Positions 41,401 to 52,632 are shown, counted from the first letter of the stretch. The stretch is 64,000 bases of DNA from Agelas oroides (GCA_949130485.1 OX422183.1:9948636-10012635); one strand, 5' to 3'. Program-made: numbers and translations. Notes: generated by a model from the letters alone, not told the origin.

Positions 41401-42850
41401 CCAACCATAACCACATGAATAAAGTTATACAAATCAGAAAGTGAAACATCTTTCTACTTAAAATATGCCTTCCATACAGAAAAGGCTAAGTGAAGTGTTC
41501 AGCCAAGAGTGTTATGTTACTGGTCTTGGCCTCAGGCCTTTCCTTTAGATATAAGACTACTGTGTTACATGTAGATGTCTGCTGTTTCATTGCAGGTATA
41601 TACCGTATGTATAGTCTCACAAAAGAGCGCCCACTCCCTACTTTGGCCCATTCTCCTGTATAGGGTCAATGTTTACTCGAATGAGCACCCACCCTGGAGC
41701 GAGCTTCGCATGGAGTATGAGAAGCACAGCCTCGAGCACTATGCATATCTGAGGTATGAAACTTCATGTGATACTTTTGCATAGACGGACGTAGCTAATG
41801 CGGTGCACACCACGAGCTACACCATGCTCACAGTGCCGCGAGGACTCAACTTTGAAGCCGCTGATGGTTTCGTTGTGCGTTATTGTTTGTCCAATTACTT
41901 GCTTCGAGGTCATCGAGTCGCTGTAATCATGAGATGGGGACTTTTTTGTGGTTAAACGTAGAAACACTCAAAAGAGTGTCCACCCCCCTTCTTTGGTGAA
42001 CTTGTAAGGTGCTCCCCCCATGGGCGCTCTTTCGCAAGACAACGGTAGTCTACAATCACTGGATTGGACTGGTGAACTGGAAATTTTTGCACTAGCAAGA
42101 ATATCAACTAACTAAATGAACAAGGCAGCACTTAGCATATGAAAATGTGAGTCCACCAGTCCAGTCCACCAGTCCAGTCTACCAGTCCAGTTCATCAGTC
42201 CAGTCCAGTGATTGACTACCTTCATTGTATCCGAATCAAGCTAAAAATCACCACCAGTAGCAGTTAGAAGTAGTACCGTGCACATTTTAAGATGAAAGTG
42301 TAGCACAAGTTCCTTTTTAGCTACTATTTGGAATGTCTATTTTGGTTCGGTACAACAAGGAATCCCTTTTGGCATCACATGGACTAGAGACAATGATTTA
42401 GCAATAGCTTTGGTACTTTAGACATATCACAACAACAAAAAAAAAACAAGTGAGTTAACTGCAAAGGGTACCTACTTCCAACTGATGTACATCTGATAAA
42501 ATTGCACATTTACAATCACTGGCACTTTGACTTATTCACTGACCACTGTACATATGAAATACCTCATACTCAAGCTTTTCGACCCATTTGTTTTCATGTG
42601 CAGTATTAAAGTGGAAGAAACTCTATAGTAAAACACAATCATCAGTGAGCACATGGACATCATGCAGGAGGTGTCTAGTGCAACAAAGACGGGTTGAAGG
42701 TTTAAGTACAAGGCTATGTGAACCACTATAAGTACAAAGAGACCTAAGTACATGTATCACTCACAAGCTAGAGTGGTTGTGACTCCACCCAGCAGGACCA
42801 ATAGTGCAACAATAGCAACAGTGGTGAAGTAGTACTCCAGTCTAGGTATC
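33383..42850 (-). CDS. Ig-FN3 transmembrane receptor-like gene with tyrosine-motif tail (spliced model, minus strand)
   Basis: Paralogue of the plus-strand gene, in convergent orientation. Exons in transcription order: 42765-42850 (signal peptide), 37347-37631 (Ig), 35905-36210 (FN3), 34914-35021 (stalk and start of helix), 33691-33744 (rest of helix) and 33383-33519 (tail with stop). These sum to 976 nt. The signal exon begins with one base completing a codon, so an upstream start exon ending in phase 2 closes the frame exactly; that start exon was not identified (a candidate ATG lies near 43030-43060). Every domain exon is phase 1. The product should be a surface protein of roughly 330 residues. 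The tail carries AYETV and AYEDV, candidate SH2-docking tyrosines. Function is otherwise unknown. Confidence 0.75.
33691..33744 (-). CDS. Second half of transmembrane helix, minus-strand receptor
   Basis: 54 nt, acceptor TTTTCTACAG, donor GTAAGT, phase 1 both sides. Encodes AVAATVVVAVLVKTTTKK, completing the helix and adding a basic stop-transfer cluster. Confidence 0.7.
34327..34473. repeat. Palindromic element (TACCCTGGTTGCAT)
   Basis: Arms of about 65 bp meeting near 34400, with polypurine/polypyrimidine inner parts (TTTCCTCCTCTTTTC). Weaker symmetry extends to about 34287-34507. Lies between the stalk and second transmembrane exons of the minus-strand receptor. Confidence 0.65.
34914..35021 (-). 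CDS. Stalk and transmembrane exon of the minus-strand receptor
   Basis: 108 nt, acceptor CACCTACAG, donor GTAACT, phase 1 both sides. It encodes a Pro/Ser/Thr-rich stalk (PSFTPTLTAYDSPPSS) followed by a valine/alanine-rich hydrophobic run ending STLLVAG, matching LLVAG in the plus-strand gene. Confidence 0.7.
35369..35431. repeat. (GT)n microsatellite
   Basis: About 60 bp of GT repeat with two interruptions, in an intron of the minus-strand receptor. Confidence 0.95.
35905..36210 (-). CDS. Fibronectin type III domain exon of the minus-strand receptor
   Basis: 306 nt, acceptor CTTCTGTAG, donor GTGAGT, phase 1 both sides. HLTWDAPFSLDITGVDPD is identical to the plus-strand paralogue. The domain ends YEFRVTPINGAGNG. 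It is five codons longer than its paralogue, through an insertion before NTSVIYEF (ADYNDT). Confidence 0.85.
37131..37288. repeat. MITE with CCCGTTTACACTAGCAC ends
   Basis: The left end and its complement (GTGCTAGTGTAAATGGG) enclose GGTTTCAAA/TTTGAAACC subterminal repeats; about 158 bp. Confidence 0.65.
37347..37631 (-). CDS. Ig-like domain exon of the minus-strand receptor
   Basis: 285 nt, acceptor CTATTCCAG, donor GTATGT, phase 1 both sides; the same length as the plus-strand Ig exon. Cysteines lie in FTCSAT and VIRCVLVI and the core tryptophan in TIGWTVND. Upstream intron sequence is open in frame and by chance resembles a signal peptide (MKFTTIVFCLILCHV), so an alternative start at 37686 cannot be excluded. 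The conserved acceptor and the separate signal exon favour splicing. Confidence 0.85.
40293..41004. mobile_element. hAT-like non-autonomous element with perfect 8-bp duplication
   Basis: Ends CAGGGTTGTACCTATACC and its complement, flanked by ATTATCTT at 40285-40292 and 41005-41012. CAGGG-type ends and an 8-bp duplication identify hAT. Subterminal GGTATAGGTA motifs are repeated many times near both ends. A 60-codon open frame at 40681-40863 is not recognisable. Confidence 0.85.
41602..42046. mobile_element. Short TIR element, ACCGT...AAAGAGCGCCCA ends
   Basis: The left part reads CCGTATGTATAGTC then AAAAGAGCGCCCACTC; the right part reads GGGCGCTCTTTCGC then AAGACAACGG. TA lies at both sides. 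No coding capacity recognised. Confidence 0.5.
42044..42220. repeat. MITE built of GTCCAGT repeats
   Basis: GGTAGTCTACAATCACTGG and the complement of CCAGTGATTGACTACC enclose runs of CCACCAGTCCAGT-like units. Related by its AATCACTGGA-CTGG ends to 60057-60856. Confidence 0.6.
42765..42850 (-). CDS. Signal-peptide exon of the minus-strand receptor
   Basis: An 86-nt exon (acceptor CCATGTAG, donor GTGAGTG), one leading base then codons, leaving in phase 1. It encodes IPRLEYYF then a long hydrophobic core (TTVAIVALLVLLGGV) and a TTTLA cleavage region. Aligns with VPRAVEHH plus hydrophobic core in the plus-strand exon 9318-9391. Confidence 0.65.
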
Positions 42851-43174
42851 CTACATGGAGATTGACAAAGGGAATGGTATCTGGAGGTCTTCACTTTGTA
42901 TCATCACATGTGTAGGCACGTTACAGTCATGCAGCTAGAGGATCAGATACTTGACAGTCACAACTGCAATCAGCTACATAAGGAGTTGTGACTGCTGTTT
43001 ACCAGTGTTCTGTATGTACACAAGTCGACATGTGACATGTAGTAACAGGCCAGGTACATAAGTGAAACAGCCCCAGTTACCCCCATGTTACCAGTGTCAT
43101 CAAAGAAATCGGCACACCTATTCCAATAATCCTTTGCATGAAGTACCAGACTTCCTGGGGTGCCAAATGGGACG

Positions 43175-43211
43175 CTGTAAAATGCGGAATACAGTATTCC
43201 GCATTTTACAG
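43175..43211. repeat. Perfect 18-bp-arm palindrome
   Basis: CTGTAAAATGCGGAATAC, one central A, then the exact complement. Confidence 0.9.
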
Positions 43212-43916
43212 TTGCGTAGCCATCCGACCAGAAGTCCTATTTCCACAATACATTTCCTATATGACGTCATGAAAGTTGGATCCGAGAGCTGGAGTGGGTC
43301 CGCAAAAAGCATTCGCGCAGCCACAAGAAGCAACACGAGCGCGCAAAGCGACCACAGTTCTGCGGTACAGATGGTTGATCATGTGTGGGAGTGGATCGCG
43401 GCCACGAGTACGCAGAAACAGGAGAATTTGACGTTTGCATGTACTCAAACAGTTTGGCACATTTCATTCCGCCACGACTGTAGGCTATGACATTACTACC
43501 TACTGTAGTACATGGATAGAAGTTTTATACCTGCAATTTTGGTAACTGCAAAATAATGTATGTGCACATAATTGATAAATTATCAAAGTGATAACATTAT
43601 CAACAAACAACAATGCATGCAGAATACAGGTAATTGTTGTGTGAAAGTTAATATCGGCCACATTTTTGGACCTGTGTTGTGCCAAGCATCCTGGCTAATG
43701 CTGTGGGCCCTGCTGTTATTGTCAGCCTATCATAATCGTTCTTAAACTGGATAAGCAGCACAACCATTTCAAACAGAAAAGTGGAGTTGTGAATGTCTAT
43801 AGCCTGTGAAAAGAAAAAGCAGACATATTACATGCAGTTAAAAGCACCGGAAAAGAGCTGTCATAGTTATGCATAAATGGTCAGCATGGTTTGTTTGATG
43901 TTAGTATGGAAAAAGT

Positions 43917-43997
43917 GGCAGTTGCTGGAAATCAAATCCTTGGCCAAAGGCCTCTTCTGGCTTAAACAGCCAGTGTTTTATCACTCCACCACTAGCC
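43917..43997 (-). tRNA. Possible class-II tRNA-like pseudogene/SINE head
   Basis: On the minus strand, 81 nt with an anticodon-like stem CTGGC/GCCAG around TGTTTAA, a long variable arm (GAGGCCTTTGGCC) and a degenerate T-arm (GGATTTGATTTCC). Acceptor pairing is poor. Tentative. Confidence 0.3.
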
Positions 43998-44035
43998 TTC
44001 ACAATTCTCTATATGTACACTTGCACTACACAGAT

Positions 44036-44552
44036 TAGGCCTTGGCAAATCATTCCGGAATAATTTGAGAATAACAGGTGCCATGTTTTTGCTAAGAGAA
44101 TGATGGACATTGATTGTTTAATACTTGAGAATAATAGGTAGTTTTAGGGTTAAATTTAATCAACAACAATAGACTTTATGCAATGATGTCATAATTAAAC
44201 GTTTGGCAAACAACAGGAATCTTCCTTAGAAGACTATATCAACTGTCTGTAATGATGCAATACAACATCGTAATGATAGACTATTAATACATGTACCATT
44301 TTTGGTACATACAATTATTTCTGCATTACCCTATTAATCCCAAATACTACAGCAACCATGCTATTAGATATACAAAGACTATTAAATACATGTACCTTTT
44401 TGGTTATAGTTAAATGTATGATGTTTTCACCTTTTTTTAGTTACGCTTTGGGAATAATTGAGAATAATGGGCTGGTTTGAGAGAATAATAGGGGTGAAAT
44501 TTTGCAAATAGAATAATGGGGTGAATCATTGGGAATAATTTGCCAGGGCCTA
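44036..44552. mobile_element. hAT-like element, TAGGCCTTGGCAAAT ends
   Basis: TAGGCCTTGGCAAATCATTCC and the complement of GGAATAATTTGCCAGGGCCTA, flanked by ACACAGAT and CCACAGAT (7 of 8 identical). Internal GAGAATAATAGG-like repeats near both ends. Confidence 0.55.
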
Positions 44553-45183
44553 CCACAGATGGTATTGAATATCTCAGTCATGGTTTATATCTAGTGTTAT
44601 ATTCTTTCTGTGTAGAATTGGGATTCCACCAATTAGGTGCCATGTCTGACTAGAATAGCCTCGTTCCCAGACTCACCCCTGGGAGAGCCTAGGATTTTGG
44701 CTTGTCAAAAGTGTTGTAACCCTCCAAAACTACATACATCTGCTCCTAGTCACTTCTAAACCCTCATGGTGTTCAAATTCCGGTGCCCAATGAAGAGGAG
44801 GTTCCACAAGTGGACACAATCATACAGTTCAAGCTAACCGGAAGCACAAACAATTTGGCACATTTCATTCCGCCACAACATGCAGTCTATTGTGTCAAAT
44901 AGATCTGCTCTACGCTACTAGAAGTATCTGTAAATGGAATATTCTAACTGCAAACCTTTCTTCCTGGGAGCCAGACAGCCAAAATGTTGACACACCTTTC
45001 CATCATCCCCATCAGGTCAGCGAACATCGAAGTGAGATTTCCATGCAGCGTAATTTTACATATATACGCACCATCAAAATAGCTTACTACAATCATCCCA
45101 CTTTCTTTTGAAATGGTGATGTTCTTCGGATCGGTGGTGTGATGCTAGCTGCACACGATCTCAACTAGCCGGGCTGGGTTCTT

Positions 45184-45940
45184 CCCAAAATGTCATCTCC
45201 CAAAATGTCGACTCCCAGAATGTCAACTCCCAAAATATCAACTCCCAAAGTGTCAGGAAGTTTGGTCAATAAAAAGGAACTCAATCACCACAAACACCAC
45301 AACTAGCACCACAGATTGTGAATTTATTGAGACACAGAAAGCGGCACATTCTCCATGTACCGTTCCTTACAATACATCGTTACATCATGCACTGTTAATT
45401 GTTGTCCTTATGCTATGAACGTCGCAGCTACTGTTAACGTGCAAGACAAAGGTGTTTGTCACTTTTAACACAGACAAAAAAATCCATTCCCTAACCCTAA
45501 CTATAACACTAAGCCCTAACCATTCGGCTACAAGGCACTGCTGACGACTGTGGTGCACTTCACTGCCTTTAACACACCAACCAACATTGCAGTATAATAT
45601 TACACAACATAAAGGATGTAAATTACATGACGTAAAGATGATGTATTCTAAGGAACAGTACATAAAGAATAACCCGAAGCAGAAGAAAAAGTACAGGTAA
45701 CTGGAGCAAAGAGTTGAGCAGATCAGAGAGAGAATGTCAGCAGGACAAGTATCAATAAGCGAATACCTTGATGCTATTGGACATCTAATTGGACTTTAGT
45801 TACAAATAAGTATTGGTAATAACAAAACATGACATATATAATTATGCTACTGATGACATCATTTAAGTTGACATTTTGGGAGTTGACATTTTGGGAAGTT
45901 GACATTTTGGGAGTTTGACATTCTGGGAATTGACATTCTG
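45184..45940. mobile_element. Foldback-type element with tandem-repeat ends
   Basis: Each end is an array of about five 15-bp units (TCCCAAAATGTCAAC and complement), oriented as inverted repeats at 45184-45259 and 45866-45940. The interior carries no recognisable gene. Confidence 0.75.
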
Positions 45941-45962
45941 AGACTAACTCGCCAGACTCTTC

Positions 45963-46411
45963 TAGCCTCGTCCCCAGGCCCCACCCAAAAATCAGGAAAG
46001 GAGCCTGGTGTCACTTGCAAATATTCCCGTATGTGCTGTGTCAGCAGTCTTCGTTTGGAGTAGAGGAATCACGTTCGTCCATTACCAATTACTAAATTCT
46101 TGACACGTGAAAGTAGTAGACTCGTTCCAAGACCATTTGAAAATGGGAACGAGGCAAGCAGACTTTTCATAAACCTCGGATTTCAGAAACTTAGAGCGTA
46201 GTTACGCTTGCTAGGCTACTACTCTTGCCTCACAGGATTTGTCTGTGTAGCAAGATCTGTTCATCTACTCTATAATGCCGTCAACAGTAGCTGGCTACCA
46301 CGTGATCACGTAAGGCCTTACATAATATGCTGACTCAGCACACACGAGAAAGTTTGCAAGTGACACCAGGCCCCTTTCCCGATTTTTGGGTGGGGCCTGG
46401 GAACGAGGCTA
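45963..46411. mobile_element. Mutator-like inverted-repeat element, 449 bp
   Basis: TAGCCTCGTCCCCAGGCCCC at the left and its complement at the right, with about 85 bp of inverted similarity reaching past GTGTCACTTGCAAA. Flanking 9-mers are only partly alike. Confidence 0.65.
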
Positions 46412-47022
46412 GACACTTTCAGCGCCATTTTGTCATGACGTCACTTCCGCATTGGAAGTTGTACGGACGGCTACACGACCAAAATTACCTGCGACATCGA
46501 TATGCATGTACGTGGAACGTGGTCTCGCAAGCCTATTAACTTTCTCACCCGTATACGTTATAGCTGGTGTGATACAATACGGCTGGCTGAGTCACAGCAG
46601 ATAATACCTCTACGGCTGTAGTGTCCTATCTACCATCTCTACCATCTATGGTCGCAGCTTATCTGTTTGCCTTGGGGGTGAGAGCATTTTCACAGGCATC
46701 TCGCACCAACTGTCAGTACATCTGACTTCCCACATTCTCCTGCGCTCTTGCTCAACACAGGGATAACTGGGGCTCGCTGCGCTCGCCCCACACTTGTGGT
46801 GAAAACGGAAAGTTGTTCTATATGCATTTGGTACGTGCGTATTCCGTATATATACCTACTGCCCCATTTGTGTGCGATGCAATTTTTCGATATTGCATGT
46901 TGGTTCGGAATTGAGCTTGTAATTGGCGACGCGCGCGGGGTAGCAATTAGTGCTACGTGATGACGTAATCATACGGGCTGGCGTACGTGCGCGCGCGTAG
47001 AGGCTCATAGGCCTAGTAAAAT

Positions 47023-47264
47023 GTGAAATCGATTTACACAAACAGCTCTTGTTTGTTAGGAACAAAACTCGCTCAGTGGATACTGCTAGGTGAGCTCTAG
47101 ATCGACCGCTATGGCATTTTATGACGCACAAAATTTTCCACTGGGATTCCCAAGGAAACACTCAAGTGCTATAGCAATCGATCTAGAGCTCACTCACCTG
47201 GCAGCATCTACTGAGTGCGTTTCGTCCCAAACAAACGAAAGCTGTTCGTGTAAATTGATTTCAC
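47023..47264. repeat. Palindromic MITE
   Basis: Arms of about 90 bp (GTGAAATCGATTTACAC... GAGCTCTAGATCGA) meeting near 47140; related to 15188-15330. Confidence 0.65.
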
Positions 47265-48505
47265 CTTTCACTACGAGTAGCGTGTCCAAACAAAAAATAA
47301 AATTTTGCAATCGAAAAAAGTGAGTAGCACAGGCTTAAAGACCAGCCTTAGAGCAATTGAACGATATCCATATTGCCTGGTTTACCTATATTTTACCCCA
47401 AGATATGGCTTTCCGAAGTCAAATGGTACCGTACCCACTTTTTACAACAAAACTCAATGGAGAGGGTGGCACCGGGCCACATCATTTAAAGATCACTTGC
47501 ATACAACACCTCATCCAGTTTTAAATTTTCTCAGGATCTAAAGGAGTCCTGTGCTATGATATCCTAGCCATTTTTTGGAGCACAACAGCTCATAGCAGTG
47601 GTATCAGTACATATTATGGTAGATGTTTAAAAGTTTGTTTCTTTCAAGAGCTGGCTATGGGGATGACTCTGATGATGAAAATGACATTTGTTTTGGCTGA
47701 TGAGTCTAAGTGTAGCTACCAGTGAGTCTCCAAACCTGCAGACAGGAGTCACCAACATGCATGGTCATCGTAATCTGCACTTTAGTGCCTGGAGTCTCTA
47801 GGCAGGGCAGTACGGCTTGTCCACCTATTCCCTTCAACCCAGTCACTGGTCATTCACCATCACATTCTTGTTTGTGCATCTCTTAATAGTCCATCTTCTT
47901 TGCAACTGCAAACACTCCCTTCTCTCCTTCATCATTCTGTGGGCCCACTGTATCTCCCAGCAGCTACAGCTGTGGATTTCATACACTCTTTAGCTCTATT
48001 ATACATGAAAAGACTCGATCGTTGCCACACACACAAGCATATGCAGTTCTTATGTCAGTACACAGCCTCCACCACTCAGGTATCAGGAGTGGGATGTTTG
48101 TTTCTGTGATCAGCTGAGGTCCTTTGGTAATCCTAACGGGAATAAAGTAAGTTTCAGCAGCAAATGACTATACTGGAGTGACACTCGCTTGCAATGTCCT
48201 GAGCTTTTGCTGGTTGCCACAGTAGTGTGACTGTTTTGACGGCAAATACAACCCAAAGAATTGAGATCTGCACCCCAAGAAACCTATTTCCCATCGCCTC
48301 TACGGCAGCCCGTATGATTACGTCATTCACGTAGGACTAATTGCTACCTTGCGTGTATCACTGCGAGCCCCACACTTGTGGTGAAAACGGAAAATTGTCT
48401 ATATATATACATGTATATCATGGCGTATGGTAGTACGCCACATGTAGGGATCAGAGGTCTGGTACTTAACTCTCTACACACTCACTAAATGAACACAGCA
48501 CTCAG

Positions 48506-48607
48506 TAGCCTCGTTCCCAGGCCCGCGCCCAGCTTCCCATCGCTTGCAGTACGCTTAACCGTACTGCAAGCGACGGGAAGCTGGGCGCGGGCCTGGGAAC
48601 GAGGCTA
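48506..48607. mobile_element. Mutator-like MITE, near-perfect hairpin, 9-bp duplication
   Basis: 102 bp, TAGCCTCGTTCCCAGGCCCG to its complement, flanked by AGCACTCAG at 48497-48505 and 48608-48616. Inserted in transposon copy 3. Confidence 0.9.
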
Positions 48608-48690
48608 AGCACTCAGCACTGCTGACTCCACAGCCTTCCACATAAAAGACAATCCATATCAGATTCTGCCACATTCAGCAGAGTTGTGAA

Positions 48691-48737
48691 TAGCCTCGTA
48701 CCCATTTTTCCTAATTAACGGCCTGGGTATGAAGCTA
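48691..48737. mobile_element. Very short Mutator-like MITE (47 bp)
   Basis: TAGCCTCGTACCC ... GGGTATGAAGCTA, flanked by AGTTGTGAA and GGTTGTGAA (8 of 9 identical). Confidence 0.65.
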
Positions 48738-50329
48738 GGTTGTGAAAGGCAGTTGGGAGGGTATTGCTGGGTGTGTAGTGCATGTTGATGTGCATGGAGG
48801 GTGTGTAGTGCATGTTGATGTGCATGGAGAGTGTGTTATGTTGTGGGTGGCTGCAGTGTAGCTGCTACTGAGCATGGCAGGTATAGTTTGTCTTGTATGC
48901 AGAAACTGTGAGCAGTGCTGGGTCTGTATGGTGTGTTGGGAGTTTTAAGTTATGTTGTGAAATTTTATTGCTGCTGAATGTGGCAGATATGGCTTGTCTT
49001 TTATGTGGAAGGCTGTGGAGTGAGCAGTACTGAGTACCGTGTTCATTTGGTGAGTGTGTAGAGAGGTTTTTGTTGTGCATAGTTGGCAAAATGGCACAAG
49101 ATGTAGGGATGGTGAATGTGTTGTGGTGTCGTTCCCATCTTGTTTGGCTGGTTTTTGAGGGTTCTATCCCTACATGCGCTTGTTTTCATTTAGAAAACTT
49201 TTTTGTGACTTGTTCCTGCTGTTTTTTTTTTTTTTGTGTTTTTGTTTTTTTTTAGAAACAGTAAGAGAGAAGAGAGGTGGGAAAGGAAGGCATGGTCTGT
49301 AAAGTAAGAAAGCATAGAACTGTGTTGTTCACAAAGAACAAACAATCATCATAAATTCAAATGCTTCCAAGTGAAATTGTAAATTCATCTGCAGGGTTTA
49401 GAAGCCCAAGCAAAGCCTCATAAAACCCACGTGCAAAGCACGAGTTTTATGAGGCTTTGCACACGGCTTATAAATCCCATAGATCCCAATGCCGTGGTGT
49501 CAAACCAAAACATACTCACTGTAAAACTGTTGTTGTAATGGTGTCTTACGACTCATACTACATATATGTGAGCTCTGTGGGGACAAAGTCTGCAAAGAGT
49601 TTTTCGGTGAACAAAATAGTAGTCCACATGAAGTGAGCGGGAGCTGAACGTTTGGACATTTTTGAATGAAGCCACCATTGACTCTGTGCAGTAGAGCAGT
49701 TCGAGGACCAAGCTACAAATAGGCTGCTAATTGTTACATTGGAAGAATATGAAGACTCAGGCACAACACAACAGGAGGATGTTAAGAAGACACCAGACAA
49801 AATGCTACCTTCAACTAAACATTGTATGTGTACTATATGCATTTTTGTTGTAAATGACTATAACAAGCAAATTTGAAATGTGAAAGAAGAAAATAAAAAT
49901 TGAATATCAGTGGCTTAGTGTTCTAAGTCATATAATCCAACTAGATACGAAGTACTTGATGGTTAAAACACTAGCTGGCAAGCACATGAAGTACCAGGTG
50001 AGCTAACGAAGTCTGCAGAGACCAAGTATACCTCGTATCTGACTGGTGGATTATATGACTAGCAACTGACTAGATTACAAAATGACTTCAGCTATGGTCT
50101 AAGTGGAAGTAGACACTGCTGCACTTGCAGACTACATGTGCTTAGTGTGGGAGTCCTCACATTATGACACATACACTTTCACTTACCGAAGCTCTAGCAA
50201 TACATACCTTATAATACTTCTCCTGGAAATATGCACATCCCCTCTCTATGTTTTGCATTATACTATATACCTGACTTTGGCTGTTGCCGTCCGAAGTTCA
50301 TGCCATGGTAGATCTAAACACGTGCTCAA

Positions 50330-50460
50330 TTGAGCTTCCGGTGTTACAGTGATATGTGTTCCCCCGGGAAATGTGTGCCCCCAAACACATTTCCCTAGTG
50401 ATATCTGTTCCCCACAGATATCACTAGGGTCAGGAGTCTCCCCTTGCAAAAACATCAGTG
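50330..50460. repeat. Cluster of short hairpins with GTGATATxTGTTCCCC motifs
   Basis: GTGATATGTGTTCCC occurs at both ends of the cluster; between them AAATGTGTGCCCCCAAACACATTT and CTAGTGATATCTG/CAGATATCACTAG form two tight hairpins. Confidence 0.6.
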
Positions 50461-51002
50461 ATATGTGTTTCCATCTTCAAAGCTTATGCCTGCATGATAT
50501 TGACAGTGACTGAAGGGTTTATACTGGGCTTGTTCTTCATCCAAGCACCTCAATAATGGATGAAGGCTAATACCAAAGCACTTCTCAACTATATACACTA
50601 TGTTTGATACGAAGAAGGACGTTACAGGAATCAGTTTCTGTTCTGGCTCTCTTCACCAGATGTTATTTTTAGGGCCATCTTCTTGCTGGTCGACATGATA
50701 ATATACCTCCACAATGTAGCAACCTCTTGCATGCATTTCAAAGTAACCTGCTACTTCTGGCTCTTGCTGTATCCTTGTATCTGCATGTACTCTGCTGTCT
50801 TTAAATTCATACCTATAATGAAACACTTGATATCACATTCTTACCATTGTATACTGAGTACAATTATATCTAAAGGGTTACTGAACATTAGACTGTCCCT
50901 CCCTGCATGATATATGTCCTGTCTTGGGATAAAGCTACTTTAGCTTACCTTTATCATGGGGGACAGTTAACCCTGGGAACATATATCAATGTTGCCAAAT
51001 AT

Positions 51003-51252
51003 GCCCCATTTGTGCGCGATGCAATATTTCCACATTGTATGTTGATGCATGTTGACCACTGTTGTTCAAGAGAGAAGACTAGCAGGGCAGAAAGGCGGAA
51101 CAGTGAGAACCAACATAACAGGGACTTGAAAACGGTGAGGAAAGGGAGGCTCGACTAGGCTTATTATTAACGTGCTGCGTGACACTGCCGCCAACGGGGA
51201 GTGCTCAGTGTATTAAAGACAGAGTGATTAGCTTGTGGGGACCCGAACCAGA
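51003..51252 (+). repeat. 250-bp direct repeat, first copy
   Basis: GCCCCATTTGTGCGCGATGC through a run ending ...GACCCGAACC; the second copy is at 52385-52632 and a short third piece at 46861-46905. Confidence 0.75.
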
Positions 51253-51761
51253 GAGGTCTGCGTGACTGGACCAAATAACCTTTGTGAGCAACAGCTACAG
51301 AAGAGCTTCTTAAACCTCTTACCACAACTCCAGTAACTGTGCTGTGAAAAGGGCTGACAATATAGTCTACACCACCCTGACTCCATGCCCCAAAGCTGAG
51401 AGAATTCTGATTCCACAGCTGTATGTGCTCAGCAAATATCCATGCACTATAGACCGTGACTTGAGGAGAGGTGCCAAGATGTGAACAAGTTTGAGACACA
51501 GGAAAGCAACAAAATGTATTTGTTTGTAGCTACCAAGATGTTCAACCCTCACGCTTAACTTGCAACTCTTCAAGCCGCTTCCTAATGCTTTGAGACCTTG
51601 TTGTCTGCAGCAGTAGCTATCATTCCACAGTAATAATGACACAGAGTGTGTACAATGAACCCAAGATTAGCAAATACCCAATTTATATTGCTCCATGAAC
51701 ACTGGCATACATTTGATATCCTACGTCGCCTCTTCCCCAGGCGTTCTCCACCTATCCTACG

Positions 51762-51840
51762 TAGCCTCTTCCCCAGGTGTTCTCCACCTGTAGTTTTACA
51801 GGCTACAGTTGGAGGTGGGGAAGGCCTGGGAATAAGACTA
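51762..51840. mobile_element. Mutator-like MITE with duplicated left end
   Basis: TAGCCTCTTCCCCAGG ... GCCTGGGAATAAGACTA; the left 37 bp are tandemly repeated immediately upstream from 51722. Confidence 0.55.
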
Positions 51841-52384
51841 TTGTCACACAAGTGGGAAAGGTAGTGTATGTAGAACTCTAATGCACCATACAACTCCCTC
51901 ACGCTCGCCCCACAATGCACTGCATTCCCCTATATAGTATGTGCACTTTTAATGTGGCCGCCATTTTTTTTCGGGGTCATCCCTACATATGGCGTACTAC
52001 CATATGCCTAGTCTCGTCCCCAGAGGAAAGTGGGGTCTGGTGAATATAGTACAACATTTTTGTACCTCCGCGGAATTTCGGCGGCACAATCTGATTCGCT
52101 GATTTGGCAATTATCTCACCTGTACTGGGCTTCCTTACCGCAAACCACTTAGCTTTACTCATCACACCTTTACAGACCTACTTAGCACACCTCCAATTTG
52201 CTGAAGCCAGCAAGCGACTTCAAAGGCTTAGCTTTTAGCGGAATCCATAGCAATGGCTAGCCCATGGTCTGAGGATGTACTATATTCGCCAGACCCTCCT
52301 TTCCTCTTTGGAGGAGGGTCTGGGAAGCCATGATGTTTGTTCGTTTGGTACATGGTACTTGCGTATTCCGTATATATACATCCT

Positions 52385-52632
52385 GCCCCATTTGTGCGCG
52401 ATGCAATATTTCCACATTGCATGTGGACCACTGTTGCTCAAGAGACAAGACTAGCAGGACAGAAAAGCTGAACAGTGGGAACCAACGTAACAGGGACTTG
52501 AAAACGGTGAGGAAAGGGAGGCACAACTAGCAAGACGGAGACTGATTATTAACGCGTGACATTGGCACCAACGGTAGTGCTCAGTGTGTTAAAGACAGAG
52601 CGATTAGCGTCTGAGGATCGATGCGAACCGGA
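52385..52632 (+). repeat. 250-bp direct repeat, second copy
   Basis: Matches 51003-51252 with scattered substitutions. It lies outside transposon copy 3 while its partner lies inside. Confidence 0.7.

Larger units (their letters stand above)
48418..52008 (-). mobile_element. Hairpin-capped DNA transposon, copy 3 (rearranged, inverted)
   Basis: Both hairpin ends are present: TCATGGCGTATGGTAGTACG at 48418 next to TA, and CATATGGCGTACTACCATATG-type sequence (in part) ending near 52008. Segments 49075-49985 match the complement of copy 1 about 3430-4320. The left-terminal block (GCACTTTTAATGTGGCCGCC) is at 51940-51970. The repeat-protein ORF is absent, replaced by unrelated sequence at 50000-51930 that includes a 250-bp repeat and an arrayed MITE. 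Confidence 0.65.

Noticed and set aside
43062..43490. 142-codon plus-strand frame
   Set aside because: Runs through a perfect palindrome and has no domain; competing frames overlap on the other strand.
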